Origin: Aeromonas simiae | GTDB taxonomy: Bacteria; Pseudomonadota; Gammaproteobacteria; Enterobacterales; Aeromonadaceae | Length of the DNA stretch: 64,000 bases | Direction of reading: 5' to 3' | Assembly (NCBI RefSeq): GCF_000820125.1 | Contig: NZ_CDBY01000057.1 | Coordinates: 1-64,000 of the forward strand | Shown: positions 17,786 to 26,841 of the stretch, one piece after another | How the letters are laid out: the number at the start of each line of letters is the position of its first letter | Position numbering within the stretch: the first letter of the stretch is position 1 | Program-made: the position numbers and the translations under genes | Notes under the pieces: model-generated | Told to the model about the DNA's origin: nothing | The model's input: only the letters and a program-made list of their open reading frames with translations | Databases searched by the model: none

Positions 17786-19000
17786 ATGACGCCGTCCGTC
17801 CGAACCCGCCACCTAAACGCCTGGCTCGAACAGAGCCCACTCGAGTTCAGCTATCCGGCCCTGCACGGCTTTCTCTGTGCCCGGCTGGTCGGCCCCGAGC
17901 AGGCTGACTGGAGCGTGCCGCTGGCCGGACTGTGGCAGGGAGAGTTGGATGAAAAGAGTGCGGCCGCGCTCAAGAGCCTCATCAATGAGCTTGAGGCTCA
18001 GGCCGACGAGGCGCAGCTGATCCTGCCAAGCCAGTGCCGCCTGCCCAGCGACGATCCCGAGTCGGTATTCGCCTCGGATCAGCCCCTGAGCCAGTGGAGC
18101 CAGGGATTCAGTCTCGGCTTTGCCAACTGGCCGCGGCCGAGCAACCTCAACGATCCGCTCACCATGCAGCGCTTTAGCCTGGCCGCCGAGCTCTGCCTGT
18201 TTCGCGATCGCCCCATGGCCGAGATGCTCCACCAGGCGGCGCCCGATGCCCCGGCCCTGCCCGACTTTCTCAAACGCAGCCGCCAAGGCATGAAGGCCGC
18301 CCTCAACACCCTGTGCCACCTCGAATCGGCCGAGTTGTCACGGCGCGAGGCAGCCCCTGCGGTCGAGCTGGACGCCGAGCGGGCCAACCGCTGGCAAGGG
18401 TGGTTCGATATGGCGGCCCGTTCGCGCCAGAGCAGCGAACGCGAGCAACTGTTTGCCCGCATCGTCGATGATGCCGCGCCGCTGTTTGATGAGGCCTTCT
18501 GGCAGGCGCAAGGGGGCTTTGCCTGGAACGAGCCGAGCGCCCGCCCCGTGCTGGCCGCCCGGGCCGGTCTGGCCGATAGCCTGCGCCAACAGGGCAAATT
18601 CGCGGCCGCGCGCGACGAATATCTGGCTCTGCTTACACTGTGCCAGGACGACCCCATGGGGTGCCGCTATCCGCTCTCCAGCCTCTATGCCCTGACCGGA
18701 GAGTGGCACGCCCTCAATGAGCTGCTCTCCCGCTTCGATGAGGCCTCGGGTTGGGTACAGTTCAACCGGGTGCTGCTGATCTATGTGCGCGATGGCGCTG
18801 ACGCGGCGGCCCCCCTGTTGACACAGGCGGTCGCAGCCAATCCCCACATCAAGGCCTGCCTGCTGGGTAGCCGCAAGTTGCCTAAGTTCGAGCCGGAAGG
18901 GTTCAATGCCGGCAGCCGCGACGAGGCCGCCGCTTACGCCATGGCGACCCGCGATGCCTGGCTGCGTGCCGGCGCCCTACCCTGGCTGCGTCAGCGGTAG
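17786..19000 (+). CDS. UPF0149/YecA-type protein with TPR-like C-terminal half
   Basis: 404 aa. The N-terminal 130 residues have the UPF0149 (YgfB/YecA) pattern: PALHGFLCARLVG near 26 and LSQWSQGFSLGFANW near 103. The C-terminal half is all-helical with repeat-like blocks (ARAGLADSLRQQGKFAAARDEYLALL near 255, and YPLSSLYALTGEWHALNELLSRF), resembling tetratricopeptide repeats of ST7-like proteins. No SEC-C zinc tail is present, unlike YecA. ATG 17786 follows GAGGAG. Role unknown; a protein-protein scaffold is a fair guess. Confidence 0.7.
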   Translation: MTPSVRTRHLNAWLEQSPLEFSYPALHGFLCARLVGPEQADWSVPLAGLWQGELDEKSAAALKSLINELEAQADEAQLILPSQCRLPSDDPESVFASDQPLSQWSQGFSLGFANWPRPSNLNDPLTMQRFSLAAELCLFRDRPMAEMLHQAAPDAPALPDFLKRSRQGMKAALNTLCHLESAELSRREAAPAVELDAERANRWQGWFDMAARSRQSSEREQLFARIVDDAAPLFDEAFWQAQGGFAWNEPSARPVLAARAGLADSLRQQGKFAAARDEYLALLTLCQDDPMGCRYPLSSLYALTGEWHALNELLSRFDEASGWVQFNRVLLIYVRDGADAAAPLLTQAVAANPHIKACLLGSRKLPKFEPEGFNAGSRDEAAAYAMATRDAWLRAGALPWLRQR

Positions 19001-19099
19001 CACCAGAAGCGTGGAGCCGCATTGATAAATGGCGTATCATGCTCCCGTATCAGCAGAAACTGCCCTCTTGGGGGCAGTTTTGAGAATGCAGGAGACGTT

Positions 19100-19561
19100 A
19101 TGCACAAACCTATCGGCCTGCTCCAATACTATCCTCCCTACCAGCTGGTTCACGCCGCTGAGATGGTGCGAGAGACTTTCGAGCAATTTTACCAACAGCG
19201 CTACCAGCTGACCGTTCCCCAATGGCGCCTCATGATGGTGCTGGGTGCCCAGTATCCCATCAGCCAAAAAGAGCTGGTCGAAGCCAGCGGCATGGACAAG
19301 GTGCGCATCTCACGCGAGATCCACCGCCTCGGCGAGAAAGGGATCGTCAGCACCGAGAGCCATGCCCAGGACAAGCGGATTAATCTGGTCTCGCTCACCC
19401 CTGCCGGCCTCAAGCTGTTCCAACAGCTCAAGCACGATATCGCCAGCTGGGAGACCACCCTGAGCCAACACCTGCCCGACGAGGCGCGCCTGCAGATCAA
19501 CCAGCAGCTGCGCGAGCTTGGCGAGGCGATCGGCAAGCTGCACATCCTCAGCCAGGAGTAA
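19100..19561 (+). CDS. MarR-family transcriptional regulator
   Basis: 153 aa. Winged helix-turn-helix with the MarR layout: LTVPQWRLMMVLGAQYPISQKELVEASGMDKVRISREIHRL and the wing VSTESHAQDKRINLVSLTPAG around residues 90-107. The start is ATG 19100 after GGAG. It lies three nt before the DUF4250 gene, so the two form an operon. The convergent azoR at 19823 is a quinone/azo reductase, a type of gene often controlled by MarR proteins, but no operator was identified. Confidence 0.85.
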   Translation: MHKPIGLLQYYPPYQLVHAAEMVRETFEQFYQQRYQLTVPQWRLMMVLGAQYPISQKELVEASGMDKVRISREIHRLGEKGIVSTESHAQDKRINLVSLTPAGLKLFQQLKHDIASWETTLSQHLPDEARLQINQQLRELGEAIGKLHILSQE

Positions 19562-19564
19562 GCC

Positions 19565-19753
19565 ATGGGCCTTGAACGCTTCGCCACCATGGACGTCAAC
19601 ATGCTGCTGAGCTTGGTCAACATGCAGCTGCGCGATAACTACCGCGATCTCGACGATCTGGTGCGCGCCCACGATATCGACCGCGCCGCCCTAGAGGCAC
19701 GCCTGGCCGAAGGGGGCTTTCACTACCAAAGTGAGCAGCGCCAGTTTCGCTAA
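19565..19753 (+). CDS. DUF4250 domain protein
   Basis: 62 aa. It matches the DUF4250 pattern (MDVNMLLSLVNMQLRDNY, DLDDLVRAHDIDRAALEARLAEGGFHY, ending QRQFR). Start taken as ATG 19565; the internal ATG eight codons on is also possible. Three nt separate it from the MarR stop. Function unknown. Confidence 0.8.
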   Translation: MGLERFATMDVNMLLSLVNMQLRDNYRDLDDLVRAHDIDRAALEARLAEGGFHYQSEQRQFR

Positions 19754-19778
19754 AACGGCGCGTAACAGGCAAACGCAG

Positions 19779-19806
19779 AAGGGCCGGCATATTGCCGGCC
19801 CTTCTT
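19779..19806. terminator. bidirectional terminator
   Basis: AAGGGCCGGCA / TGCCGGCCCTT stem with a three-base loop, followed by CTT-rich sequence. It is shared by the convergent MarR-DUF4250 unit and azoR. Confidence 0.85.
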
Positions 19807-19822
19807 GTTATCGCGTATTGGC

Positions 19823-20512
<690 letters not shown>

Positions 20513-20656
20513 TCAATTCATTCAAAATATTTGAACAGACTTTCCTGGCTGATTTTCCTGCACTAGCAACCTCTTTATCCCACTGCGGCTTGGCATGACA
20601 AACGATTGCGGATATTATTTGTCGCACTTTTTTGACAGCTGTCCCCCATACCGCAC

Positions 20657-21046
20657 ATGCACAGGCACGCCCCCCTCGCCGGTGCAGTCTGGATGATGGT
20701 CGCCGGTCTTTGCTTCGCCGCCGTCAACAGTCTGAGCCAGTACGTCAGCTTCGCGCTGGGCTTCCCCTCGACCCAGGCCGCCTTCCACCACTACCTCGTT
20801 GCCCGCGCCGACAGCGTGGCCGAAGCGTCGTTCGTGCCACCGTTTGAGGTTGCCAAGCTGCCGCTCAACCTGGCCGCCGACGGGCTGGGGTTTGGCTGGG
20901 CTCCGCCGGGCCACCTGTGGCTTGCTGCCGCCATCATCATCTGCGCCGTAACGCGACTGACCCACCTTGAGCCGCGTCAGCGCCCGATCCTGAGGCACGC
21001 CCTGCGTGCCTCTTTGTTTATTGCCGCCACTAGATGTAAGGAGTGA
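20657..21046 (+). pseudogene. internally deleted EamA/DMT transporter remnant
   Basis: 129 codons in one open frame. Residues 1-45 (GAVWMMVAGLCFAAVNSLSQYVSFALGFPSTQAAF) read as the first membrane segments of an EamA transporter. They run directly into RADSVAEASFVPPFEVAKLPLN, which matches the region before the last EamA helix, then LWLAAAIIICAV as the final helix. Roughly 170 residues of a normal ~300-residue protein are missing from the middle, in frame. The frame also reads through a terminator hairpin (20992-21018), so the original stop is lost too. It could be translated but cannot form a ten-helix carrier. Confidence 0.72.
20992..21018 (+). terminator. terminator upstream of purT
   Basis: GAGGCACGC / GCGTGCCTC stem with a three-base loop followed by TTTGTTT. 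It probably ended the original EamA gene and now lies inside the remnant frame. Confidence 0.7.
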
Positions 21047-21050
21047 GATC

Positions 21051-22229
21051 ATGCTGGGAACCGCAACCCGCCCCTCTGCCACCCGTGCCCTGCTGCTGGG
21101 CTCAGGCGAACTGGGCAAGGAGGTCGCCATCGAGCTGCAACGTCTCGGCGTTGAAGTGATGGCCGCCGATCGTTACGAAGGGGCCCCCGCCATGCAGGTG
21201 GCGCACCATGCCTGTACCCTCGACATGCTCGATGGTGCCGCCCTGCGCCAACTGGTCGAGACCTTCCGCCCCCACCTCATCATTCCCGAGATCGAGGCCA
21301 TCGCCACCGAGACCCTGCGCGCGCTGGAGCAGGAGGGCCACCGTGTGGTGCCCACCGCCCGCGCCACCCAGCTCACCATGAACCGCGAAGGCATTCGCCG
21401 CCTCGCCGCCGAAGAGCTGGCCCTGCCCACCTCCCCTTATCGCTTCGCCGACGATGAAGCGGCCTTTCGCGCCGCCGTGGCCGAGGTGGGGATGCCGTGC
21501 GTGGTCAAGCCGGTGATGAGCTCCTCGGGCAAGGGGCAGAGCGTGGTGAAAAGCGAGGCCGATGTCGCCCACGCCTGGCAGTATGCCCAGGAGGGGGGCC
21601 GCGCCGGCCGTGGCAAGGTGATCGTCGAAGGGTTCGTCGACTTTGACTACGAGATCACCCTGCTCACCGTGAGCGCCGTCGACGGCATCCACTTCTGCGA
21701 CCCCATCGGCCATCGCCAGGAGGATGGGGACTATCGCGAATCCTGGCAGCCCCAGGTGATGAGCGACGCGGCGCTACGCCGCTCCCAGGAGGTGGCCGGT
21801 AAAGTGGTGGCCGCCCTCGGCGGTCACGGCCTGTTCGGCGTCGAGCTGTTCGTGAAGGGGGATGAGGTGTGGTTCAGCGAGGTCTCCCCGCGCCCCCATG
21901 ACACCGGCATGGTGACCCTCATCTCCCAGGATCTCTCCGAGTTTGCCCTGCACGTGCGCGCCATCCTCGGCCTTCCCATCGGGCGCATCACCCAGTACGG
22001 GCCGAGCGCCTCGGCGGTGGTGCTGCGCGATGGCGACAGCAGCGACATCCGCTTTGCCGGCCTGGCCGAGGCGCTAGCCCCGGTGCCCGGCGCCCAGCTG
22101 CGCCTGTTCGGCAAGCCGGAGATCCACGGTCGCCGCCGTCTTGGGGTGGCGCTGGCGCGTGGCCGCGACACCGATGAGGCGGTCAGCTTGGCCAAACAGG
22201 TGGCCGATCGCGTCGAGGTGAGCGCCTGA
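21051..22229 (+). CDS. purT: formate-dependent GAR transformylase PurT
   Basis: 392 aa, same size as E. coli PurT. Uses formate and ATP to convert GAR to FGAR, the third step of purine synthesis. ATP-grasp enzyme with [23 protein letters not shown] at the N terminus, ATP loop [10 protein letters not shown] near 160 and metal site [25 protein letters not shown] near 266. AAGGAG precedes ATG 21051. Separated from the upstream remnant by a terminator, so it has its own promoter. No PurR-type box was clear to me. Confidence 0.95.
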   Translation: MLGTATRPSATRALLLGSGELGKEVAIELQRLGVEVMAADRYEGAPAMQVAHHACTLDMLDGAALRQLVETFRPHLIIPEIEAIATETLRALEQEGHRVVPTARATQLTMNREGIRRLAAEELALPTSPYRFADDEAAFRAAVAEVGMPCVVKPVMSSSGKGQSVVKSEADVAHAWQYAQEGGRAGRGKVIVEGFVDFDYEITLLTVSAVDGIHFCDPIGHRQEDGDYRESWQPQVMSDAALRRSQEVAGKVVAALGGHGLFGVELFVKGDEVWFSEVSPRPHDTGMVTLISQDLSEFALHVRAILGLPIGRITQYGPSASAVVLRDGDSSDIRFAGLAEALAPVPGAQLRLFGKPEIHGRRRLGVALARGRDTDEAVSLAKQVADRVEVSA

Positions 22230-22315
22230 TCGGCGTATGATGGCGTAAAGCGGGGGCACCAGTGCCCCCGCCACTTTTCATGGCGCACCTGACACCAACC
22301 GAGGGGGAGAGAAAC

Positions 22316-22963
22316 ATGCTCAAGGCCGTGATTTTCGATATGGATGGGGTACTGCTCGACTCTGAGCCCTTCTGGGCACGGGCCCAGATGCAGGTCTTCG
22401 GCGCACTGGGGCGCCCCATGAGTCAGGCCGACTGCGATGCCACCATGGGGATCCGCATCGATCAGCTGGTGGCGCTACGCTACCCGGAGCTGGTCAACCC
22501 GCCGAGCCAGGAGGAGGTGGTCAACCGCATCGTGGCCGAGGTCAACCGCCTCATCCGCAGCGAAGGCACCCCGAAGGAGGGGCTGGATCACGCCATGGCG
22601 CTGATCCGTGATCAGGGGTTGACCATCGGTCTTGCGACCAGCTCTCCCATGGCCATGGTGCACAACGTGCTGGAGACCCTCGGCATCGCCCACCACTTCG
22701 CGGCGCTGCACTCGGCCGAGGTGGAGCGCTTTGGCAAGCCTCACCCGGATGTCTACCTCCATGCGGCCGAGAAGCTAGGGGTCGCCCCCGAGGCGTGCCT
22801 GGCCATCGAAGACAGCTTCAACGGCCTGCTGGCCGCCAAGGCGGCGCGCATGCAGGCGCTGATCATCCCAGATCCGGCCCTGCGCGGTGATCCGCGTCTG
22901 GCCATTGCCGATCTTAAGCTCGATTCGCTAGCCCAGCTGGAAGCGGCGCATCTTCGCCGATAA
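22316..22963 (+). CDS. hxpB: hexitol/sugar-phosphate phosphatase, HAD family (HxpB/YniC)
   Basis: 215 aa. HAD motif I IFDMDGVLLDSEP (nucleophile and acid Asp at 9 and 11), motif II LATSSP near 109, a Lys in GKPHPDVYL near 143, and motif IV AIEDSFNGLLAAKAA near 165. The cap placement fits beta-phosphoglucomutase-like phosphatases such as E. coli YniC, which removes phosphate from 2-deoxyglucose-6-P and sugar phosphates. ATG 22316 is behind GGGGGAGAG. It is downstream of purT with an 86-nt gap. Confidence 0.87.
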   Translation: MLKAVIFDMDGVLLDSEPFWARAQMQVFGALGRPMSQADCDATMGIRIDQLVALRYPELVNPPSQEEVVNRIVAEVNRLIRSEGTPKEGLDHAMALIRDQGLTIGLATSSPMAMVHNVLETLGIAHHFAALHSAEVERFGKPHPDVYLHAAEKLGVAPEACLAIEDSFNGLLAAKAARMQALIIPDPALRGDPRLAIADLKLDSLAQLEAAHLRR

Positions 22964-23048
22964 AGGTGCGGTCACTCCCAGTTTCTCATGCCGCGCCAGA
23001 CTAGACTGAAGGAAAGCAAGAGACGCCCCACAGGGCCGGGAGGAGATC

Positions 23049-23252
23049 ATGATCACCTACACCAGCAAGCGCATCGTCTGCCCCCACTGCGGCCACCACA
23101 CGCTGGTGGAGCTGGATGCCAGCCAGGGGGATCAGGAGTTCTATGAAGATTGCATGGCCTGCTGCAACCCCATCCACCTGCGTCTGCACCGGGATGAAGC
23201 GCGCGACTGCCTGCAACTGTTTGTCGATTCGGACGACGAGCAGATCTTCTAA
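23049..23252 (+). CDS. CPXCG-motif cysteine-rich small protein
   Basis: 67 aa. Two cysteine pairs, CPHCG near residue 11 and CMACCNP near 35, form a likely zinc ribbon; the acidic C terminus (DSDDEQIF) is also typical of the CPXCG family. GGGAGGAG precedes ATG 23049. Function unknown. A terminator follows immediately. Confidence 0.85.
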   Translation: MITYTSKRIVCPHCGHHTLVELDASQGDQEFYEDCMACCNPIHLRLHRDEARDCLQLFVDSDDEQIF

Positions 23253-23258
23253 CGCAAA

Positions 23259-23284
23259 CGGGGCCCAGTGGCCCCGCTTTTTCT
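23259..23284 (+). terminator. Rho-independent terminator
   Basis: CGGGGCC / GGCCCCG stem with loop CAGT, followed by CTTTTTC. It ends the CPXCG gene. Confidence 0.82.
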
Positions 23285-23312
23285 CCGCCTACGCCCCGCG
23301 CTGGCACCAGCC

Positions 23313-23603
23313 TCAGCGCTCTTGCCAAGCCTCCAGCCCCGCAGCGCTCATACTCGGTACAAATTCGAGCACCTCATGATCCGCCACGCCGGCCAGCCGG
23401 AAGGGATCGCTTGCCAGCACCAGCTCTAGCGCCTCACGGGTGAGGCCATGGGCCAGGATCACGCCCCCTGTGCGCGGTACCCGGCGACCGGAGGCGAGAA
23501 AGTGGCCCGCCGCATAGTGCGCCTTGAGCCACTCAACATGAGCGGGGATCAGCGCATCTATCTCAGTGAGCGCTCGTACATAGGTCAATGTGACAACAAA
23601 CAC
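23313..23603 (-). CDS. YciI family protein
   Basis: 96 aa. Ferredoxin-like YciI fold: [47 protein letters not shown], with the conserved His in the AHVEWL block and [14 protein letters not shown] later. The start is GTG 23603, chosen because AGGAGGGAG sits just ahead; the upstream in-frame ATG has no site. Family members are dimeric enzymes or stand-ins of mostly unknown role. It is followed by ribC on the same strand's downstream side at lower coordinates? No: the next gene, ribC, lies upstream on this strand (23660-24271), so the two may be co-transcribed. Confidence 0.8.
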   Translation of the reverse strand: MFVVTLTYVRALTEIDALIPAHVEWLKAHYAAGHFLASGRRVPRTGGVILAHGLTREALELVLASDPFRLAGVADHEVLEFVPSMSAAGLEAWQER

Positions 23604-23659
23604 GGCACTCCCTCCTGGGGTCGGAAACCCCATATGGTGTCATGGCCCGGCTAACAGGC

Positions 23660-24271
23660 TTATTGCCGGGCTGCCAGCACCCGCTCCACCGTATCGACGA
23701 TGGCCTGGGTCTGGGGATCGATCTCGATGTTGGCCTGCCAGCCGACGCGTACCCAGCCAAGGTTGGTGCGGGCCAGGGTCTCGGGGATGAGGTTGACGCA
23801 AAAGCGTGTCCCCTCCACCTCGCCGATGGTGAGGCTGGCCCCGTCGATGCCGATGTACCCTTTGGTCAGCACGTAACGCATCAGCTCGGGGGCCAGTTCA
23901 AACCACACCTGACGGTTGTTGGGGCTGTCGCGCACCTCGCACACCCGCGCCGTGGCCATGATGTGGCCGGACATGGCATGGCCGCCAATCTCGTCGCCAA
24001 AGCGCGCCGCCCGCTCCACGTTGACCCGATCGCCCACCTGAAGCGCGCCGAGGTGAGTCAGGCGCAGCGTCTCGCGCATCAGATCAAAGCTCACCGCCTC
24101 CCCCTCGATGCGGGTCACGGTCAGGCAGCAGCCGTTGTGGGCCACCGAGGCCCCGATTTGCAACCCCGCACCCCAGGCCGGGCTCGGCATGCGGATCACA
24201 TGGGTGCGAAACGCCTCTTTCTCATCGATGGCCAGGATCTCGGCCACCCCTTGGACAATGCCTGTAAACAT
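23660..24271 (-). CDS. ribC: riboflavin synthase (alpha subunit)
   Basis: 203 aa (E. coli 213). Dismutates two 6,7-dimethyl-8-ribityllumazine molecules to riboflavin. Two lumazine-binding repeats are clear: [12 protein letters not shown] with [11 protein letters not shown] (1-90), and [15 protein letters not shown] with [15 protein letters not shown] (about 95-190). Also called ribE in other species. No FMN riboswitch is visible in the 120 nt upstream. Its divergent neighbourhood with norM is the same as in E. coli. Confidence 0.94.
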   Translation of the reverse strand: MFTGIVQGVAEILAIDEKEAFRTHVIRMPSPAWGAGLQIGASVAHNGCCLTVTRIEGEAVSFDLMRETLRLTHLGALQVGDRVNVERAARFGDEIGGHAMSGHIMATARVCEVRDSPNNRQVWFELAPELMRYVLTKGYIGIDGASLTIGEVEGTRFCVNLIPETLARTNLGWVRVGWQANIEIDPQTQAIVDTVERVLAARQ

Positions 24272-24391
24272 AAGGACTCCTTATCTGGAACTTCGCAAGG
24301 GTACCCCCCTGCGGCAATCCGGGGCAAGGGGTGGGCAAGGGAGCGGCAAATCGCTATAGTCGCGCCATTCGTCATCTCAAGGAGATCTGCC

Positions 24392-24598
24392 ATGACCGTT
24401 TATGAATGTTGCGAAGCCGTGCGTGCCGCCTACAGCCAGATTGGCTCGGGGGATGTGGGCTATGTGCCCAAGGCGATCGCCGCCGCGGTGCGGGCCCTCA
24501 ATGCCGTTGCCAGCGACGAGCGGGTGCCGGCTGAGCTGCGCGAGCAGGCCGCCTTTGCCGCCGCCAACCTGCTGATCAGCGATCACCAGGACGCATAA
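24392..24598 (+). CDS. yaeP: YaeP family (UPF0253) protein
   Basis: 68 aa. Close to E. coli YaeP over its full length: [37 protein letters not shown], then [22 protein letters not shown] lies ahead of ATG 24392. Function unknown. Divergent from ribC. Confidence 0.88.
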   Translation: MTVYECCEAVRAAYSQIGSGDVGYVPKAIAAAVRALNAVASDERVPAELREQAAFAAANLLISDHQDA

Positions 24599-24718
24599 GT
24601 TTTCTTTCGGGTCCCGGATCGTTACACTGGGACCCGCAACATCGGCCATCCTCTCCCCTGGCCCCCGATCCCGCTCTTTACTCCTGTTTTTGCTCTATCC
24701 GACCCACTGGAGGTATCA

Positions 24719-26068
24719 GTGCAGTCCTATTGGTCCGAGGCCCGTAATCTGGTGCGCCTCGCCGCCCCTATCCTGGTCGCGCAAGTCGCCCAGGTGGCCA
24801 TGAGTTTTGTCGATACCGTGATGGCCGGCCAGGTCAGTGCCCTCGATCTGGCCGCCGTGTCGGTCGCCTCGAGCTTCTGGCTGCCGATCATCTTGCTGGT
24901 ACAAGGGGTGATCATGGCGCTCACGCCCATCATTTCCCAGCTCAGCGGCGCCCGCAAACACGATCAGATCCGCCCTGCCGTACACCAGGGATTCTGGCTA
25001 GCGCTGCTGGTGATCCCACTGGCCATGTTGGCGCTCTATGTCAGCCCCAAGGCGCTGGTGCTGATGGAGGTGGAGCCGGCACTGGCGGCCAAGACCGCCG
25101 CGTTTTTGCACGCCATCATGTGGGGATTGCCCGCCTTTACTCTGTTTCAGGTGCTGCGCAACTTCAGTGAAGGGCTCTCCCACACCATTCCCACCATGGT
25201 GATCGGCTTCGTCGGCTTGGCAGTCAATATCCCGGCCAACTGGATCTTCATCCACGGCCTGTTCGGCATGCCGAAACTAGGCGGCGTTGGCTGCGGCGTG
25301 GCCACCGCCATCGTGCTGTGGGCCATGCTGCTGGCGATGATCTGCTATCTCTACTTCTCCCGGCTGTTCAAGGAGTACGCCCTGTTCAGCCAGTTGGCCC
25401 GCCCCAACGGCAGCCGCATCTGGCGCATTTTTCGCCTGGGCTTTCCCATCGCCATGGCCATTTTTTGTGAGGTGACCCTGTTTACCGTGGTGGCGCTGCT
25501 GCTGGCCCCACTCGGGGCCGAGACAGTCGCCAGCCACCAGGTGGCGCTCAACTTCTCCAGCCTGGTGTTCATGCTGCCCCTCTCCATCGGGGTGGCCGTC
25601 ACCATCCGCGTCGGTCACAACATCGGCGAGGGCGACCCGGCGCAGGCCAAACGGGCGGCCCGTACCGGCCTAGTGCTTGGCCTGACGGCCGCGGCCACCA
25701 CCGCCCTGCTGACGGCGCTGCTGCGCCACCAGATTGCCGACGTGTACAGCGATGACCCCCTGGTGCTCACCCTCGCCGCCAGCCTGCTGCTGCTGGCCGC
25801 TGTCTATCAGCTCTCCGACTCGGTGCAGGTGATCGCCGCCGCCGCCCTGCGCGGCTACAAGGACACCCAAGCCATCTTCTACATCACCCTGGTGGCGTAT
25901 TGGGGCATGGGGCTGCCGGCCGGGGTGCTGCTCGGCATGACGGATGTGGTGGTGCCCCGCATGGGGCCACAAGGTTTCTGGATTGGTTTCATCGTCGGGC
26001 TGACCGCTGCCGCCCTGATGCTGAGCCTGCGCCTCAAGCTGATCTACGGGCGTTTTGCCCGCCCCTGA
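24719..26068 (+). CDS. norM: MATE-family multidrug efflux protein NorM
   Basis: 449 aa, twelve predicted helices. Sodium- or proton-driven export of cationic drugs and dyes. The N-half opening LVRLAAPILVAQVAQVAMSFVDTVMAGQVSALDLAAVS and the C-half SIGVAVTIRVGHNIGEGDPAQAKRAARTG are the two MATE signature regions. The start is GTG 24719, set by GGAGGT just upstream. Matches E. coli MdtK/NorM in length and in its position beside riboflavin synthase. Terminator at 26075. Confidence 0.93.
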   Translation: MQSYWSEARNLVRLAAPILVAQVAQVAMSFVDTVMAGQVSALDLAAVSVASSFWLPIILLVQGVIMALTPIISQLSGARKHDQIRPAVHQGFWLALLVIPLAMLALYVSPKALVLMEVEPALAAKTAAFLHAIMWGLPAFTLFQVLRNFSEGLSHTIPTMVIGFVGLAVNIPANWIFIHGLFGMPKLGGVGCGVATAIVLWAMLLAMICYLYFSRLFKEYALFSQLARPNGSRIWRIFRLGFPIAMAIFCEVTLFTVVALLLAPLGAETVASHQVALNFSSLVFMLPLSIGVAVTIRVGHNIGEGDPAQAKRAARTGLVLGLTAAATTALLTALLRHQIADVYSDDPLVLTLAASLLLLAAVYQLSDSVQVIAAAALRGYKDTQAIFYITLVAYWGMGLPAGVLLGMTDVVVPRMGPQGFWIGFIVGLTAAALMLSLRLKLIYGRFARP

Positions 26069-26074
26069 ACGCAA

Positions 26075-26097
26075 GCGGCCCCCCGGGGCCGTTTTTC
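26075..26097 (+). terminator. Rho-independent terminator of norM
   Basis: CGGCCCC / GGGGCCG stem with a two-base loop followed by five T residues. Confidence 0.85.
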
Positions 26098-26169
26098 ATT
26101 CCCCACGCCCGTAAAATCAACAGGCTGCGCAAGAACTCGGCAAACAGTCAAGGAACGCGAGGGGGATTG

Positions 26170-26198
26170 TTGACAGCCTGTGGGGGCATGGGTAGTAT
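26170..26198 (+). promoter_or_regulatory. strong promoter of the tRNA-Val cluster
   Basis: A perfect TTGACA (26170-26175) is 17 nt from TAGTAT (26193-26198), followed by a GC-rich GCCGCCTCG discriminator. Start is expected about 20 nt before the first tRNA. The GC discriminator suggests growth-rate/ppGpp control. Confidence 0.8.
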
Positions 26199-26225
26199 GC
26201 CGCCTCGTCAGCGATGACGAAGCGT

Positions 26226-26302
26226 GGGTTTATAGCTCAGTTGGTTAGAGCACTACCTTGACATGGTAGGGGTCGTTGGTTCGAGTCCAATTAAACCCAC
26301 CA
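26226..26302 (+). tRNA. tRNA-Val (GAC), copy 1 (type A)
   Basis: 77 nt cloverleaf, anticodon GAC in the loop TTGACAT, acceptor GGGTTTA / TAAACCC, CCA encoded. Its sequence is identical to copy 4. Confidence 0.96.
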
Positions 26303-26316
26303 CGATTTCATATGAT

Positions 26317-26393
26317 GCGCTCTTAGCTCAGTTGGTTAGAGCACCACCTTGACATGGTGGGGGTCGGTGGTTCGAGTCCACTAGAGCGCACCA
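26317..26393 (+). tRNA. tRNA-Val (GAC), copy 2 (type B)
   Basis: 77 nt, anticodon GAC, acceptor GCGCTCT / AGAGCGC, CCA encoded. It is identical to copy 5 and lies 14 nt after copy 1. Confidence 0.96.
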
Positions 26394-26402
26394 TCACATT
26401 TT

Positions 26403-26479
26403 GCGTCCTTAGCTCAGTTGGTTAGAGCACCACCTTGACATGGTGGGGGTCGGTGGTTCGAGTCCACTAGGACGCACCA
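26403..26479 (+). tRNA. tRNA-Val (GAC), copy 3 (type C)
   Basis: 77 nt, anticodon GAC, acceptor GCGTCCT / AGGACGC, CCA encoded. The only copy with this acceptor stem in the cluster; the body matches type B. Confidence 0.96.
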
Positions 26480-26485
26480 GATTGC

Positions 26486-26562
26486 GGGTTTATAGCTCAG
26501 TTGGTTAGAGCACTACCTTGACATGGTAGGGGTCGTTGGTTCGAGTCCAATTAAACCCACCA
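26486..26562 (+). tRNA. tRNA-Val (GAC), copy 4 (type A)
   Basis: 77 nt, anticodon GAC, identical to copy 1. Six nt from copy 3. Confidence 0.96.
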
Positions 26563-26568
26563 CAATCT

Positions 26569-26645
26569 GCGCTCTTAGCTCAGTTGGTTAGAGCACCACC
26601 TTGACATGGTGGGGGTCGGTGGTTCGAGTCCACTAGAGCGCACCA
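26569..26645 (+). tRNA. tRNA-Val (GAC), copy 5 (type B)
   Basis: 77 nt, anticodon GAC, identical to copy 2. Six nt from copy 4 and directly followed by the cluster terminator. Confidence 0.96.
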
Positions 26646-26654
26646 TCATTCGCG

Positions 26655-26681
26655 AAAGCCCGCTCCTCGAGCGGGCTTTTT
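26655..26681 (+). terminator. terminator of the tRNA-Val cluster
   Basis: AGCCCGCTC / GAGCGGGCT stem with a three-base loop, then TTTTT. Confidence 0.9.
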
Positions 26682-26841
26682 GCATTCATCCGGCGCCATG
26701 CCGTCATTTATTCATGACACGTACAGCTCGCTGGGCAATAATCCCCATCATGGGTTGCGATCCGTCCGGCACAACCCCATGTTAGGAACATGCCGCGGGC
26801 TGTTTCCCTCCCGCGTCCCATTTATCAAGAGGATCAACCAG

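Noticed and set aside
24272-24391. Possible FMN riboswitch in front of ribC
   Set aside because: The 120-nt gap shows none of the conserved RFN-element sequence blocks.
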